DNA of 64,000 bases from Nitrincola lacisaponensis. GTDB lineage: Bacteria > Pseudomonadota > Gammaproteobacteria > Pseudomonadales > Balneatricaceae. Positions within the stretch are counted from its first letter, which is position 1. Each line of letters opens with the position of its first letter. Positions 18,289 through 27,078 of this stretch are shown piece by piece. The stretch is taken from NCBI RefSeq assembly GCF_000691225.1, contig NZ_JMSZ01000010.1, positions 1 to 64,000 on the forward strand. The letters run 5' to 3'. Made by a program: the position numbers and the translations under genes. The notes beneath the pieces are model-generated. The model was not told the origin of the DNA. It was given only the letters and a program-made list of their open reading frames with translations, and did no database searches.

Positions 18289-18789
18289 ATGCAGTTGGAC
18301 AATCCACTTTGGCACTATGCATCAGCGGTTTATATCAGCGCTGAGGTCGAGAGGCTCTGTTTACAGGCGCAGTCCTACGGCTTGCAGGTGAACAGCCTGT
18401 TATTATGTGGCTGGCTTACGCAGCAGCGACAGTGCTATCAGGCCGCAGCCTACCGCGATAATGATGCCGGTTGGCGTGCCTCGTTTCTGCTGCCGTTGCG
18501 CCAGTTGCGTTACCAGTTGCGCGAACAGGTGGCTTCCCGGCCGTTATTCTCGGCGTGTTATGCTGAACTTAAAAACGCCGAGCTGGAGATGGAGCGTGTG
18601 GACATCGCACTACTCTGGGAGGGGGCACAATCTGCCCCTGCTGCCGATCCGGCCAGCACTCCGCAAGTGTTGATGGAGCAAAATCTGCGTGCCTATGTGG
18701 ATTCTCAGGGATTGCTGCATAAAAATGGTTGCTGGCTCTGTTGTCAGCAGTTGGGCAGAGTATTTTTGCAGTTGCCTGTCAGTTCATGA
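18289..18789 (+). CDS. TIGR02444 (DUF2390) family protein
   Basis: 166 residues, soluble, no signal peptide. The N terminus (NPLWHYASAVYISAEVERLCLQAQ, then NSLLLCGWL) has the pattern of the TIGR02444/DUF2390 family, small proteins of unknown function common in Pseudomonas relatives and often next to a yheS gene. The gene diverges from yheS with only 19 nt between the start codons, so its promoter must lie inside the yheS 5' end. No clear ribosome binding site is seen. Family membership is likely; biochemical role is unknown. Confidence 0.7.
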   Translation: MQLDNPLWHYASAVYISAEVERLCLQAQSYGLQVNSLLLCGWLTQQRQCYQAAAYRDNDAGWRASFLLPLRQLRYQLREQVASRPLFSACYAELKNAELEMERVDIALLWEGAQSAPAADPASTPQVLMEQNLRAYVDSQGLLHKNGCWLCCQQLGRVFLQLPVSS

Positions 18790-18881
18790 TCGGTATCATG
18801 GTGCGGGGACTGAACTTTAGCGTTAAATGGTCGCCTAAGAATGACGCGTGACAGCCATATATTAATTGATAGGAAGCCTAT

Positions 18882-19586
18882 ATGAAGAAAATTGCACTGG
18901 CAGCGATGCTGGCCGGCAGTGTCGGTCTGGCTCAGGGTGTGCAGGCGCAAGCGCTGACCACAGATGAAGCCAAATTGAGCTATAGTCTGGGGGTTATGAT
19001 TGGTGAAAATATCCTGATCCATGATTTCCAGACATTGGACACTGAAGCCTTTCGCCTTGGCATAGATACCGTCTATGGTAATCAGGATGCCTTGATGACG
19101 CCTGAAGAGATCATGGCAACCATGCAGGCGTTTCAGCAAAATCAGATGGAAGCACAGCGCGCTGCTTTTGCTGAACAGGCAGCTGAAAACCTGAGTAAAG
19201 GCGAAGCCTACCTGGCTGAAAATGCAGCCCGTTCCGGTGTGACGACTACGGATTCCGGTCTGCAGTACGAAGAGCTGGAAGCAGGCTCCGGTGCATCACC
19301 CAGTGCCGCAGATGTGGTCAAGGTACATTACCGGGGCCAGTTGATTGATGGCACTGAGTTCGATAGTTCCTATGCGCGCGGTGAGCCGGTTTCTTTCCCC
19401 CTAAGCGGTGTAATCCGTGGCTGGACCGAGGGGTTGCAGCTGATGAAAACCGGTGAGAAAGCGCGGCTGGTGATTCCTTCTGATCTGGCTTACGGCCCGA
19501 ACGGAATGGGCAATGCCATAGGTCCAAATGAAACACTGGTGTTTGAGGTTGAGCTGATCGAGATCAACCCGGATATGAGCAACTGA
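18882..19586 (+). CDS. FKBP-type peptidyl-prolyl isomerase, FkpA/Mip type
   Basis: 234 residues. Signal peptide of about 22 residues (ends GVQA before QA), so periplasmic. Residues about 25-110 are the helical dimerisation domain of FkpA/FklB/Mip proteins (LSYSLGVMIGEN), and 125-230 the FKBP domain with VKVHYRGQLIDGTEFDSSY and AYGPNGMGNAIGPNETLVFEVELI. It catalyses prolyl cis-trans isomerisation and can act as a chaperone on envelope proteins. AGGAAG lies 5 nt before the ATG. A good terminator follows the stop. Confidence 0.9.
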   Translation: MKKIALAAMLAGSVGLAQGVQAQALTTDEAKLSYSLGVMIGENILIHDFQTLDTEAFRLGIDTVYGNQDALMTPEEIMATMQAFQQNQMEAQRAAFAEQAAENLSKGEAYLAENAARSGVTTTDSGLQYEELEAGSGASPSAADVVKVHYRGQLIDGTEFDSSYARGEPVSFPLSGVIRGWTEGLQLMKTGEKARLVIPSDLAYGPNGMGNAIGPNETLVFEVELIEINPDMSN

Positions 19587-19606
19587 TTCAGAGTTGCTCG
19601 GTAGGT

Positions 19607-19632
19607 CAGCCCGATACTCTGGTGTCGGGCTG
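19607..19632. terminator. Bidirectional terminator between the FKBP and WD40 genes
   Basis: CAGCCCGATAC (19607-19617) pairs with GGTGTCGGGCTG (19621-19632) as an 11-bp stem with one G-U pair and a tetraloop. It lies between the convergent stops at 19586 and 19640. Confidence 0.7.
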
Positions 19633-19639
19633 TTCCGCT

Positions 19640-20611
19640 TTAATTCAGCTCGTTCAGCAGGCCGTTTGAGCCGATGGCGAGTTTTCCACGGCTGGAAAAG
19701 CCAACCGCATAGACACCGGTTTGTACCGGCCCCATTCGACCGCGCTGCTCAACACGCCAGCTCTGCAGGTATTTACCTGTTTCAGTGTCCCACAACATGA
19801 CCCGTCCAGAGGCTGTTCCTGTCAGGAGTTGACGTCCATCTGCTGAGAAGCGTGCTGCCAAATGGCTGAGCCTGCGGGTAATAAAGGATTCATCACCACT
19901 GAGAGAGTGGAGCAGCTCACCGCTGCGGGTATCCCAGAGTCGGGCGCTGCTCAGCGTAGCTGCGCTGAATGCCAACTGCCCATCCGGGCTTAAAGCAACT
20001 CGATTGACGATATTGTCAAAATGCTGCTCACTGATCAGGGTTTCAGTTTCCAGATCCCAAAAGCGGGCAATGTAGTCATCGGCACCCGTCAGCGCGAAAC
20101 GGCCATCCTGGCTCAAGGCGACGCTACGTACCCGTGCAGGGTGGCGCAGTGTTCGGCGAATACCGCCGTTTTTAACGTCAAAGTAGACGGCTGTGTGGTT
20201 TGCCAGTCCCAGCAAGGCGAAGTCTCCCTGTGCAGACAGCGCCATGTCCAAAATTTCACCTGGGCTGCTCCAGAACCAGACAGGCTGGCCATTGTGGGTC
20301 TGCCAGAGTACCAGGTCGGTCGTGGTTGCTGTTACTGCAAAGTCACTGTCGGGTGAAAAAGCACTGGCCACCAGGTCGGAAAAGCCACCCTGTACATGGT
20401 TCCAATCATACAAACGCTCTCGGTCTTGCAGATCCCAGAGGTGACCGCCGAATTCAAAAGAGCCAATCATCGCAAAACGGCCATCCAGTGAAAGCGATGC
20501 ACTATAGGCACCACCCGCCGTCAGCGGGTAGCTGTTTTCGGGATGTGTTGCAGAGTCACAGCCGCTGAGTAACAGCAGAGCCAGACTCAGCAGGATGACC
20601 TGACGTTTCAT
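19640..20611 (-). CDS. WD40-repeat lipoprotein
   Basis: 323 residues. Signal peptide with lipobox LLSGC (lipidated cysteine about residue 18). The rest is a run of about seven WD-like blades of roughly 40 residues, recognisable by repeated LSLDGRFAMIGS, LSAQGDFALLGL, LSQDGRFALTGADDYIARFWDLE and FSADGRQLLTGTASGRVMLWDTETG units; a single beta-propeller is expected. Role unknown, probably protein binding at the cell envelope. Its ATG overlaps the stop of the rsd-like gene by four bases (ATGA), so the two are probably cotranslated although one is cytoplasmic and the other exported. Confidence 0.85.
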   Translation of the reverse strand: MKRQVILLSLALLLLSGCDSATHPENSYPLTAGGAYSASLSLDGRFAMIGSFEFGGHLWDLQDRERLYDWNHVQGGFSDLVASAFSPDSDFAVTATTTDLVLWQTHNGQPVWFWSSPGEILDMALSAQGDFALLGLANHTAVYFDVKNGGIRRTLRHPARVRSVALSQDGRFALTGADDYIARFWDLETETLISEQHFDNIVNRVALSPDGQLAFSAATLSSARLWDTRSGELLHSLSGDESFITRRLSHLAARFSADGRQLLTGTASGRVMLWDTETGKYLQSWRVEQRGRMGPVQTGVYAVGFSSRGKLAIGSNGLLNELN

Positions 20612-21084
20612 GCGATAGAATTCGCCTGTTCAGTGTGTGCTGTATGCAGTATTTCGATTAATTGATCTTCGATCGAAAAACGTTCTTCCAGCATTTCTCC
20701 CAGACGTGACAGTTGGTTGGAGAAGTCTCTCAGCTCCTGCAAAGTAGGCTGGCTGAAGCCCTGGCAGGTATCATTAAAGTCCAGTGCAAAGTCTGTTGTT
20801 GGCTGGATGCGAGGCAGCAGCTTTTGTGCCTGCTCGACACTGCCGTCCTGGAATTCATTGCCTTCGTTCAGCAACTGCTCGTAAACCTCAAAATGACCCG
20901 AGGAGATATAGTCAATCAGTAAGGAGCAGAAGGTATCCAGCCGGCTATTGAGTGGCTCGCCGACTTCTGTTTCTGGCAGACTGATAAAGCAGCTGATGAG
21001 TTGCTGACGCTGTTCCAGCCAGAGGTCGATGATTTGACTGACACCACCCCAGCGTTCCCGGGCGTTGCGACATTTTTCCAACAT
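20608..21084 (-). CDS. rsd: Rsd/AlgQ family anti-sigma-70 regulator
   Basis: 158 residues, cytosolic, all-helical. The N terminus MLEKCRNARERWGGVSQIIDLWLEQRQQLI and the segments FCSLLIDYISSGHFEVYEQL and LIEILHTAHTEQAN match the Rsd/AlgQ family. Rsd binds domain 4 of the housekeeping sigma factor and favours alternative sigma factors; in P. aeruginosa AlgQ also influences alginate and siderophore genes. Overlaps the WD40 lipoprotein gene downstream by 4 nt and diverges from a FliL-like gene. AAGGAGAAC lies a few nt before the ATG. Confidence 0.92.
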   Translation of the reverse strand: MLEKCRNARERWGGVSQIIDLWLEQRQQLISCFISLPETEVGEPLNSRLDTFCSLLIDYISSGHFEVYEQLLNEGNEFQDGSVEQAQKLLPRIQPTTDFALDFNDTCQGFSQPTLQELRDFSNQLSRLGEMLEERFSIEDQLIEILHTAHTEQANSIA

Positions 21085-21273
21085 GGCTAAAGTTCTCCTT
21101 ATCAGGCGGAATAGATGGCCGTACTTGTCAGGTCATGGGCTACCATGATAAACAGGTGCTGCATAAGCACCATAGTAATGCGAGACATGGCGTGCGGCAA
21201 CCAAACCTATCTACTTAGTCCTAATAAATCCGGGGCTAATACGAAAGAGTTATTATTCTCACAGGAGATGAAT

Positions 21274-21666
21274 GTGTTAACTAAACGAGTTCTGCTAATG
21301 CTGGTTCTGGTCGTGTTCCCACCCAGCTGGGTTCAGGCAGAAGAATACCTGAACTATATTGAACTGCAGTCGTTTGTGACCAATTTTGGTGAAGTGCAGA
21401 CTGGACCGCTGCGTTTTATGAAAGCTGATGTCACTCTGCATTTAGCTCCGGGAGGCAGTCGAATCGATGTTGAAAAGCATAAGGCACATATTCGCAATGA
21501 TCTGATTTTTTTGTTCAAGGCACAAAAAGAGGCAGACCTGGCGACTGTAGAGGCTCAGATGCTACTGGCACAGCGAGCGCTGCGTGTTGTACAGCAGGTG
21601 CTTGTCGATGAAACAGGTCATCCTCAGGTGGATGACCTGTTTTTCACCAGCCTGGTGATTCAGTAA
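21274..21666 (+). CDS. FliL-like protein, exported or single-pass membrane
   Basis: 130 residues from the chosen start. A hydrophobic N terminus (VLLMLVLVVFPPSWVQA) is followed by a FliL-type domain (YIELQSFVTNFGEVQTGPLRFMKADVTLHL ... IRNDLIFLFKAQ). FliL proteins sit at the flagellar stator; orphan copies outside flagellar operons also exist. I choose the GTG at 21274, because AGGAG at 21263-21267 is 6 nt away, whereas it directly abuts the ATG at 21268. No flagellar gene is nearby, so the link to motility is inference. Ends 8 nt before the convergent gshA stop. Confidence 0.7.
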   Translation: MLTKRVLLMLVLVVFPPSWVQAEEYLNYIELQSFVTNFGEVQTGPLRFMKADVTLHLAPGGSRIDVEKHKAHIRNDLIFLFKAQKEADLATVEAQMLLAQRALRVVQQVLVDETGHPQVDDLFFTSLVIQ

Positions 21667-21674
21667 GTATTCAC

Positions 21675-23240
21675 TCAGGCCTGATTGTAGCGGGCCAGAA
21701 ACGCATCGAAACTGAGCGTGTCAGCCGTCTCGATGCTGGCTTGTTCCAGAAGGGAGGTGTGTGCTTCGGTTAACAGGCGTGCTTTGAGTCCCGGTTCCAG
21801 GGGCTCCTGCATGAGTGTTTGACGGTGTTGCTGACTCAGATCCCTGATCCAGTGATGATAGCTGCCGCCGTGCTGGCGTAGCGCTTCCAGGACTTGAGCG
21901 GAAGGTGTCAGTTCAGGCGTGCGCAGCTTTTCCCGTTGCAAAGTGACGGCATGACTGTAGCGTTGGGTCTGATTGGCTTCATCCAGTACACTGGCTGTTC
22001 TGGCTATCTGCTCCAGGATATCCTGCCCCAGTTGTTCGCGTGATACTTCGCCTTGTGCGCTGAGCAGCGTCAGGTCTGGTTGCCGGCCCCGGTTGACAAT
22101 ACGCTGGTGGTTCTCAGCAATCAGATTACATTCGCGATCACTGAGCTCGGCATCATTGCAGAGCAGGCAAGTAACCAAGAAGGCATCCATGAATGATGCC
22201 TGTTCTGCACTGATGCCAATAGGCAGCAGCGGATTGATATCGGTATTACGGACTTCAATATACTGAACGCCACGGCTTAATAATGCCTGTACCGGCTTTT
22301 CACCTGACTCGGTCACCCGTTTGGGGCGGATGTCGCTGTAGTACTCGTTTTCTATCTGCAGAATGTTGCTGTTCAGCTGGCGGTATTCTCCCTGCACTTT
22401 GACGCCCAATCGCTCGTAGGCCGGGTGTGATGTGCGAATTGCACGTTGCAGTGAGTCGGTATAGCTGTCCAGGCGGTTATAGCAGATATTCAAAGAGGAC
22501 TGAATGCGGTTGGAGTAACCCAGATCACTCATCCTTAAAGAGGTCGCCCAGGGCTGATAGAGGGTGTCTCTTGCCAGGGTTTCCAGGTTATGCGGTTGCT
22601 CGCCCATAAAGCTCTTGCAGAGCGCGGGTGATGCACCAAACAGATACAATAACAGCCAGCTGAAGCGACGGAAGTTACGAATCAGACGGAAATAACTCGC
22701 AGAGCGGAAATCCTGCATGCTGCCATGGTCGTTGCAAATCGCTTGATAGGCGGGCCAGAGTTGTTCCGGAAGAGAGAAGTTGTAGTGTATCCCGGCAATA
22801 GTTTGCATCATTTTGCCATAACGATGCTGTAAGCCTACACGGTAAATGTGTTTCAGGCGGCCGATATTGGAATCGCCATAATAGGCGATCGGAATTTCAG
22901 CTTCGCTTTGAATGTCACAGGGCATGCTGGCACACCAGATGAGCTCGTCCTGAAGGACCTCATAACTGAAGCGATGCAGGTCGCTCAGATGATTGAGCAT
23001 ATCTTCGGTGTTCTGAAATACTGGCGTAATAAACTCCAGCAAGGCTTCAGAATAATCTGTGGTGATTTCACTGTGCGTCAGTGCAGAACCCAGTCCTTTG
23101 GGGTGCGCACTTTGTGCCAGATGGCCGCTGGGTGTAACACGCAGCCCCTCTTTTTCCAGTCCGTGTTGCAGTTGAGTGAGTAGCTGAATGCTGCCATTAC
23201 GCAGCAACTGGTTCAAATTGTGATCGAGGGAGGCTGGCAA
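21675..23240 (-). CDS. gshA: Glutamate-cysteine ligase
   Basis: First step of glutathione synthesis: ATP-dependent joining of glutamate to cysteine. 521 residues, the length of the gammaproteobacterial GshA type (about 518 in E. coli). Diagnostic stretches include GLEKEGLRVTPSGHLAQSAHP, ITTDYSEALLEFITP and QYIEVRNTDINPLLPIGIS. The start codon is TTG, with AGGAAA about 8 nt upstream, and no ATG is available near it. It follows tex after 116 nt on the same strand, so it may be the distal gene of a pyk-tex-gshA unit or have its own promoter. Confidence 0.94.
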   Translation of the reverse strand: MPASLDHNLNQLLRNGSIQLLTQLQHGLEKEGLRVTPSGHLAQSAHPKGLGSALTHSEITTDYSEALLEFITPVFQNTEDMLNHLSDLHRFSYEVLQDELIWCASMPCDIQSEAEIPIAYYGDSNIGRLKHIYRVGLQHRYGKMMQTIAGIHYNFSLPEQLWPAYQAICNDHGSMQDFRSASYFRLIRNFRRFSWLLLYLFGASPALCKSFMGEQPHNLETLARDTLYQPWATSLRMSDLGYSNRIQSSLNICYNRLDSYTDSLQRAIRTSHPAYERLGVKVQGEYRQLNSNILQIENEYYSDIRPKRVTESGEKPVQALLSRGVQYIEVRNTDINPLLPIGISAEQASFMDAFLVTCLLCNDAELSDRECNLIAENHQRIVNRGRQPDLTLLSAQGEVSREQLGQDILEQIARTASVLDEANQTQRYSHAVTLQREKLRTPELTPSAQVLEALRQHGGSYHHWIRDLSQQHRQTLMQEPLEPGLKARLLTEAHTSLLEQASIETADTLSFDAFLARYNQA

Positions 23241-23356
23241 GATTCAATTTCCTGTTGCTGCGATCATGTGTGCTGACCGGATATTATCGTTTTAAGACAT
23301 TCATTATAAATCAACCCTGTCATCATGGGGGCGCCATACGCCTGTGACAAGGCTGG

Positions 23357-25516
23357 TCAGCTGCTTTTTTTCATCGTCAAGGCAATGCGTCGACGCTTGA
23401 TGTCGACGTCCAGAACCCTGGTACTGACAATTTGTCCTGTGTGTACCAGTGTGTGCGGATCCTTGACAAAGTTGTCTGCCATTTGGGAAATGTGTACCAG
23501 TCCATCCTGATGTACGCCAAGGTCAATGAATGCACCAAAGTGGGTGATATTGGTCACGACCCCTTCCAGCTGCATGCCGGGTTTCAGATCCTCTATGGAT
23601 TCAACGCGATCATCATAGGCGACGGAACGGAAAGCCGGGCGTGGGTCGCGTCCCGGTTTTTCCAGTTCCTGTAAAATATCTTTGAGTGTAAAACTGCCAT
23701 GCTGACTGAGCCATTCGGGGCGAGTGGCTTTCAGTTTATCCGGCGATTGTAAAAGCTGAGCAATACTGAGTCCCCAGTAACCGGCAATTTCTCGTACCAG
23801 TGGGTAAGACTCAGGGTGGACTGCAGAGTTATCCAGAGGCTCCTTACCGTCACGAATGCGCAGAAAGCCTGCGCACTGCTCAAAAGCTTTGGGTCCCAGG
23901 CGAGGTACTTTCAGCAATTGGCGGCGATCCGTAAAGCGTCCCAGTTGCTCGCGAGTCTCTACAAGATTGGTTGCCAGGGTTGGGTTCAGGCCCGCCACTC
24001 GGGTAAGGAGTGCCTGAGATGCGGTATTCAGGTCGACACCGACGTGATTGACACAGTCCTCCACAACCGCGTCCAGTTTTGTGGACAAGGCCTTCTGATC
24101 CAGATCGTGTTGATATTGACCGACACCGATTGCACGCGGGTCGATTTTGACCAGTTCTGCCAGCGGGTCCTGCAGGCGTCGGGCAATGGATACTGCACCA
24201 CGTAGTGTGACATCCAGTTGCGGAAACTCTTCAGCGGCCAGTGCTGATGCCGAGTAAACCGAAGCACCGGCTTCGCTGACCAGCATACAGGCAATCGCAC
24301 TGAACTCAGGTTGACGCAGCAATGTCTGCACCCAGCGCAGCGTTTCACGCGAGGCTGTGCCATTGCCGATGGCGATCAGTGTCACCTGATGACGTTGCAG
24401 CAGTTTTGCCAGGCCTGCTGAGGCTGCTTCCTGCTGGCGCTGTGGTGGATGAGGGTACAGGGTTGCGGTATCCAGCAGCTTTCCGGTGGCGTCCACAACA
24501 GCTGCCTTGACCCCGGTACGCAGACCCGGATCCAGGCCCAGGGTAACATGCGCCCCTGCGGGAGCAGACAGCAGCAGATCACGCAGATTACGTGCAAACA
24601 CATCAATAGCTGCCAGTTCAGCTTGCTGGCGCAACTGTCGCAGCAGCTCATTTTCCAGCATCGGCGCCAGTTTGTTTTTCCAGCACAATGCCAGCGTTTG
24701 CTGCAGCCAGCTGTGGCAGTGAGACAGGCGCAGCTTGTTGGCGGCTGCAATTGCGTCGACAGGCTGTAGTGGTGCCTGTTCTGCTAGGTTCAGTTTAAAT
24801 GTCAGCTCTCCCGCTTCTTTGCCACGAAAAATGGCCAGTGCACGGTGAGAGGGTATGCGGGCCAGGGCTTCCGTATAATTGAAGTAATCGCGATACTTGC
24901 TGTCTGATGCGTCCTGGTCTTCCGTGGACTGCCTGCTTTTTGCCGCACAGACTTCCAGCAGGCCATGCTGCCAAAGCAGCTGTCTGAGCTGACCGATCAG
25001 ATCCGGATGCTCGCTGAGCTGCTCCAGCAGAATATGCCGAGCGCCTTCCAGCGCTGTATCTGCCGAATCGATGCTTTGTTTCGGATTCACATAGGACTTG
25101 GCGAGCTGTTCTGCGGCCTTGCCGGGTTGCTGCACAATGGCGTCAGCCAGCCCAGAAAGCCCTGCTTCACGTGCCTCCTGCGCCTTGTTGCGGCGTTTGG
25201 GTTTGTAGGGTAAATACAGGTCTTCCAGACGCGCCTTGCTGTCCGCTTCACGTAGTGCCTTTTCCAGCTCCGGTGTCAGACGTTGCTGGCTTCGGATCTG
25301 CTCCAGAATGCTGTGACGCCGTTCTTCCAGCGCTGTGCAATACGCCAGCTGGTCAGCCAGATCACGCAGTTGGGTGTCATCCAGTCCACCGGTTGCCTCT
25401 TTGCGATAACGCGCAATAAAAGGAATGGTGGCCCCCTCGTCCAGCAGTTTCAGTGTGGCACTGACCTGAGACAGGGGGAGTTGCAGTCGGGCTGCCAGTT
25501 GAGGCGCAAGATTCAT
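23357..25516 (-). CDS. tex: Tex family transcription accessory protein
   Basis: 719 residues. N-terminal Tex helical region about 1-190, YqgF-like RNase H fold about 325-450 (LGLDPGLRTGVKAAVVD), helix-hairpin-helix repeats about 490-560, and a C-terminal S1 RNA-binding domain about 648-716 (GMQLEGVVTNITHFGAFIDLGVHQDGLVHIS). Tex binds nucleic acid and affects transcription and stress tolerance. The protein stops directly after the S1 domain and lacks the low-complexity tail of roughly 50 residues seen in E. coli YhgF. AAGGAT precedes the ATG. Only 21 nt separate it from pyk upstream. Confidence 0.94.
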   Translation of the reverse strand: MNLAPQLAARLQLPLSQVSATLKLLDEGATIPFIARYRKEATGGLDDTQLRDLADQLAYCTALEERRHSILEQIRSQQRLTPELEKALREADSKARLEDLYLPYKPKRRNKAQEAREAGLSGLADAIVQQPGKAAEQLAKSYVNPKQSIDSADTALEGARHILLEQLSEHPDLIGQLRQLLWQHGLLEVCAAKSRQSTEDQDASDSKYRDYFNYTEALARIPSHRALAIFRGKEAGELTFKLNLAEQAPLQPVDAIAAANKLRLSHCHSWLQQTLALCWKNKLAPMLENELLRQLRQQAELAAIDVFARNLRDLLLSAPAGAHVTLGLDPGLRTGVKAAVVDATGKLLDTATLYPHPPQRQQEAASAGLAKLLQRHQVTLIAIGNGTASRETLRWVQTLLRQPEFSAIACMLVSEAGASVYSASALAAEEFPQLDVTLRGAVSIARRLQDPLAELVKIDPRAIGVGQYQHDLDQKALSTKLDAVVEDCVNHVGVDLNTASQALLTRVAGLNPTLATNLVETREQLGRFTDRRQLLKVPRLGPKAFEQCAGFLRIRDGKEPLDNSAVHPESYPLVREIAGYWGLSIAQLLQSPDKLKATRPEWLSQHGSFTLKDILQELEKPGRDPRPAFRSVAYDDRVESIEDLKPGMQLEGVVTNITHFGAFIDLGVHQDGLVHISQMADNFVKDPHTLVHTGQIVSTRVLDVDIKRRRIALTMKKSS

Positions 25517-25537
25517 CGGTATCCTTAATAACGCGGT

Positions 25538-26974
25538 TTAGTTCACTTGCAGTATCTGCATTTGGTTGGTTTGTCCGTGAGAGCCAATCATGTTGCCACG
25601 GGTCAGTAGCACCAGATCTCCTTTGCGAATACGCTCATCTGCCAGCAAACCCGCCAGGATGGCTTCGTTGATGCGCTTTTCATCTACTGCGGTGACATCA
25701 AAAAATATCGGCTCTACACCTCGGTACAGTGCCATGCGGCGCAGCGTACGGCTGTTGCGTGTCAGAGCATAGATCGGCAGACCTGAGCGTATACGGGACA
25801 TCCACAGCGGAGTTGATCCGGATTCAGTCAGACAGATAATTGCAGATACGCCACTGAGACTGTTGGCGGTATACATGGCTGAGCGCGCGATCGCCTGGTC
25901 AATACGTTCACAGGGGGTGTCGGGCGAAGTGGGTACCGGTGCCGAGAGCAGGTGCTTCTCTGCGCCCTGACAGATGCGGGTCATGGCTTGAACCACTTCA
26001 ACCGGGTATTGACCGGCAGCGGTCTCGGCCGAGAGCATCACTGCATCGGTACCATCCAGAATAGCATTGGCAACATCAAAGACTTCTGCACGGGTTGGCA
26101 TGGGGTTGGTGATCATGGTTTCCATCATCTGGGTTGCGGTAATCACCACCCGGTTCAGCTCGCGGGCTCTGCGGATCAGATGCTTTTGCACCCCGATCAG
26201 CTCAGCATCACCAATTTCGACACCCAGGTCGCCGCGGGCTACCATGACGCCATCAGAGGCCAGAATGATGGCATCCAGTGCTTCGGGTGTTGCAACCGTT
26301 TCGGCTCGTTCCACCTTGGCGATAATTTCTGCCCGACTGCCGCTGGCATCCAGCAGCTGGCGTGCTTCCAGCAGGTCTTCAGCTGAGCGGGGAAAAGAGA
26401 CGGCGACATAGTCGAAGTCCAGTTCAGCCGCGACCTGAATGTCGAAGCGATCCTTGTCGGTCAGTGCCGCAGCGGAAAGCCCGCCTCCCATGCGGTTAAT
26501 GCCCTTGTTGTTAGACAGGACTCCCGCAATAGTGACGCGGGTGTGTATCTGACTACCTTCAATCCGCTCGACCTGCAGCTGGATACGGCCATCATCCAGC
26601 AACAGAATATCGCCTTCGCTGCAATCCTGGGGTAGTTCCTTGTAATCAATGCCGACGCAGGATTGATTGCCTGCAGCCGGGTCCATTGCGGCGTCCAGAA
26701 TAAACTGATCGCCTGTTGCCAGGGTAATCTGTTTGTCTGCAAAACGGGCAATGCGAATTTTTGGCCCCTGCAGGTCACCCAGTAACGCCACCGGAACACC
26801 GGTTTTGCGAGATGCTTCGCGTACCTGCTGAACGCGCTGGCGATGGTCAGCTGTGGTACCATGGGAAAAATTCAGCCTGAACATATTGACGCCTGCCTTG
26901 AGTAGCTGCTCTGGCAGTCCGGCGGGGTCTGTTGCAGGGCCGAGTGTTGCGACAATCTTGGTACGTTTAAGCAT
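25538..26974 (-). CDS. pyk: Pyruvate kinase
   Basis: Last step of glycolysis, phosphoenolpyruvate plus ADP to pyruvate plus ATP. 478 residues. Conserved KIVATLGPAT start, FRLNFSHG, the PKIRIARF block, the active-site lysine region IIAKVERAE, and VMVARGDLGVEI and ATQMMETM motifs. I start at the ATG at 26974 with CGGAG 5 nt upstream; a GTG two codons further up is possible. The length and C-terminal allosteric domain suggest the PykA type, but I do not decide between isoforms. Divergent from dctB across a short region with its own -10 and an inverted repeat. Confidence 0.94.
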   Translation of the reverse strand: MLKRTKIVATLGPATDPAGLPEQLLKAGVNMFRLNFSHGTTADHRQRVQQVREASRKTGVPVALLGDLQGPKIRIARFADKQITLATGDQFILDAAMDPAAGNQSCVGIDYKELPQDCSEGDILLLDDGRIQLQVERIEGSQIHTRVTIAGVLSNNKGINRMGGGLSAAALTDKDRFDIQVAAELDFDYVAVSFPRSAEDLLEARQLLDASGSRAEIIAKVERAETVATPEALDAIILASDGVMVARGDLGVEIGDAELIGVQKHLIRRARELNRVVITATQMMETMITNPMPTRAEVFDVANAILDGTDAVMLSAETAAGQYPVEVVQAMTRICQGAEKHLLSAPVPTSPDTPCERIDQAIARSAMYTANSLSGVSAIICLTESGSTPLWMSRIRSGLPIYALTRNSRTLRRMALYRGVEPIFFDVTAVDEKRINEAILAGLLADERIRKGDLVLLTRGNMIGSHGQTNQMQILQVN

Positions 26975-27001
26975 GTGCACTCCGGTTCTGTTCAGGTTTA
27001 C

Positions 27002-27010
27002 TGGTATACT
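27002..27010 (+). promoter_or_regulatory. Candidate dctB extended -10
   Basis: TGGTATACT is an extended -10 (TGn plus TATACT, five of six) 69 bp before the dctB ATG. No strong -35 is seen. Confidence 0.4.
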
Positions 27011-27020
27011 TTAGGCTGAC

Positions 27021-27026
27021 ATTATA
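27021..27026 (-). promoter_or_regulatory. Candidate pyk -10 element
   Basis: On the minus strand this reads a perfect TATAAT, 46 bp before the pyk ATG. The -35 region overlaps the inverted repeat at 27029-27047. Confidence 0.5.
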
Positions 27027-27028
27027 GC

Positions 27029-27047
27029 GGTTCAATGTGACTGAACC
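27029..27047. promoter_or_regulatory. Inverted repeat in the pyk promoter spacer
   Basis: GGTTCA (27029-27034) and TGAACC (27042-27047) flank a 7-bp centre. The repeat occupies the spacer and -35 side of the pyk promoter, a normal place for an operator. It matches neither the HexR nor the Cra consensus as I know them. Confidence 0.4.
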
Positions 27048-27078
27048 TATGCAGTAGACGTGTAAAACCGGAATATCC

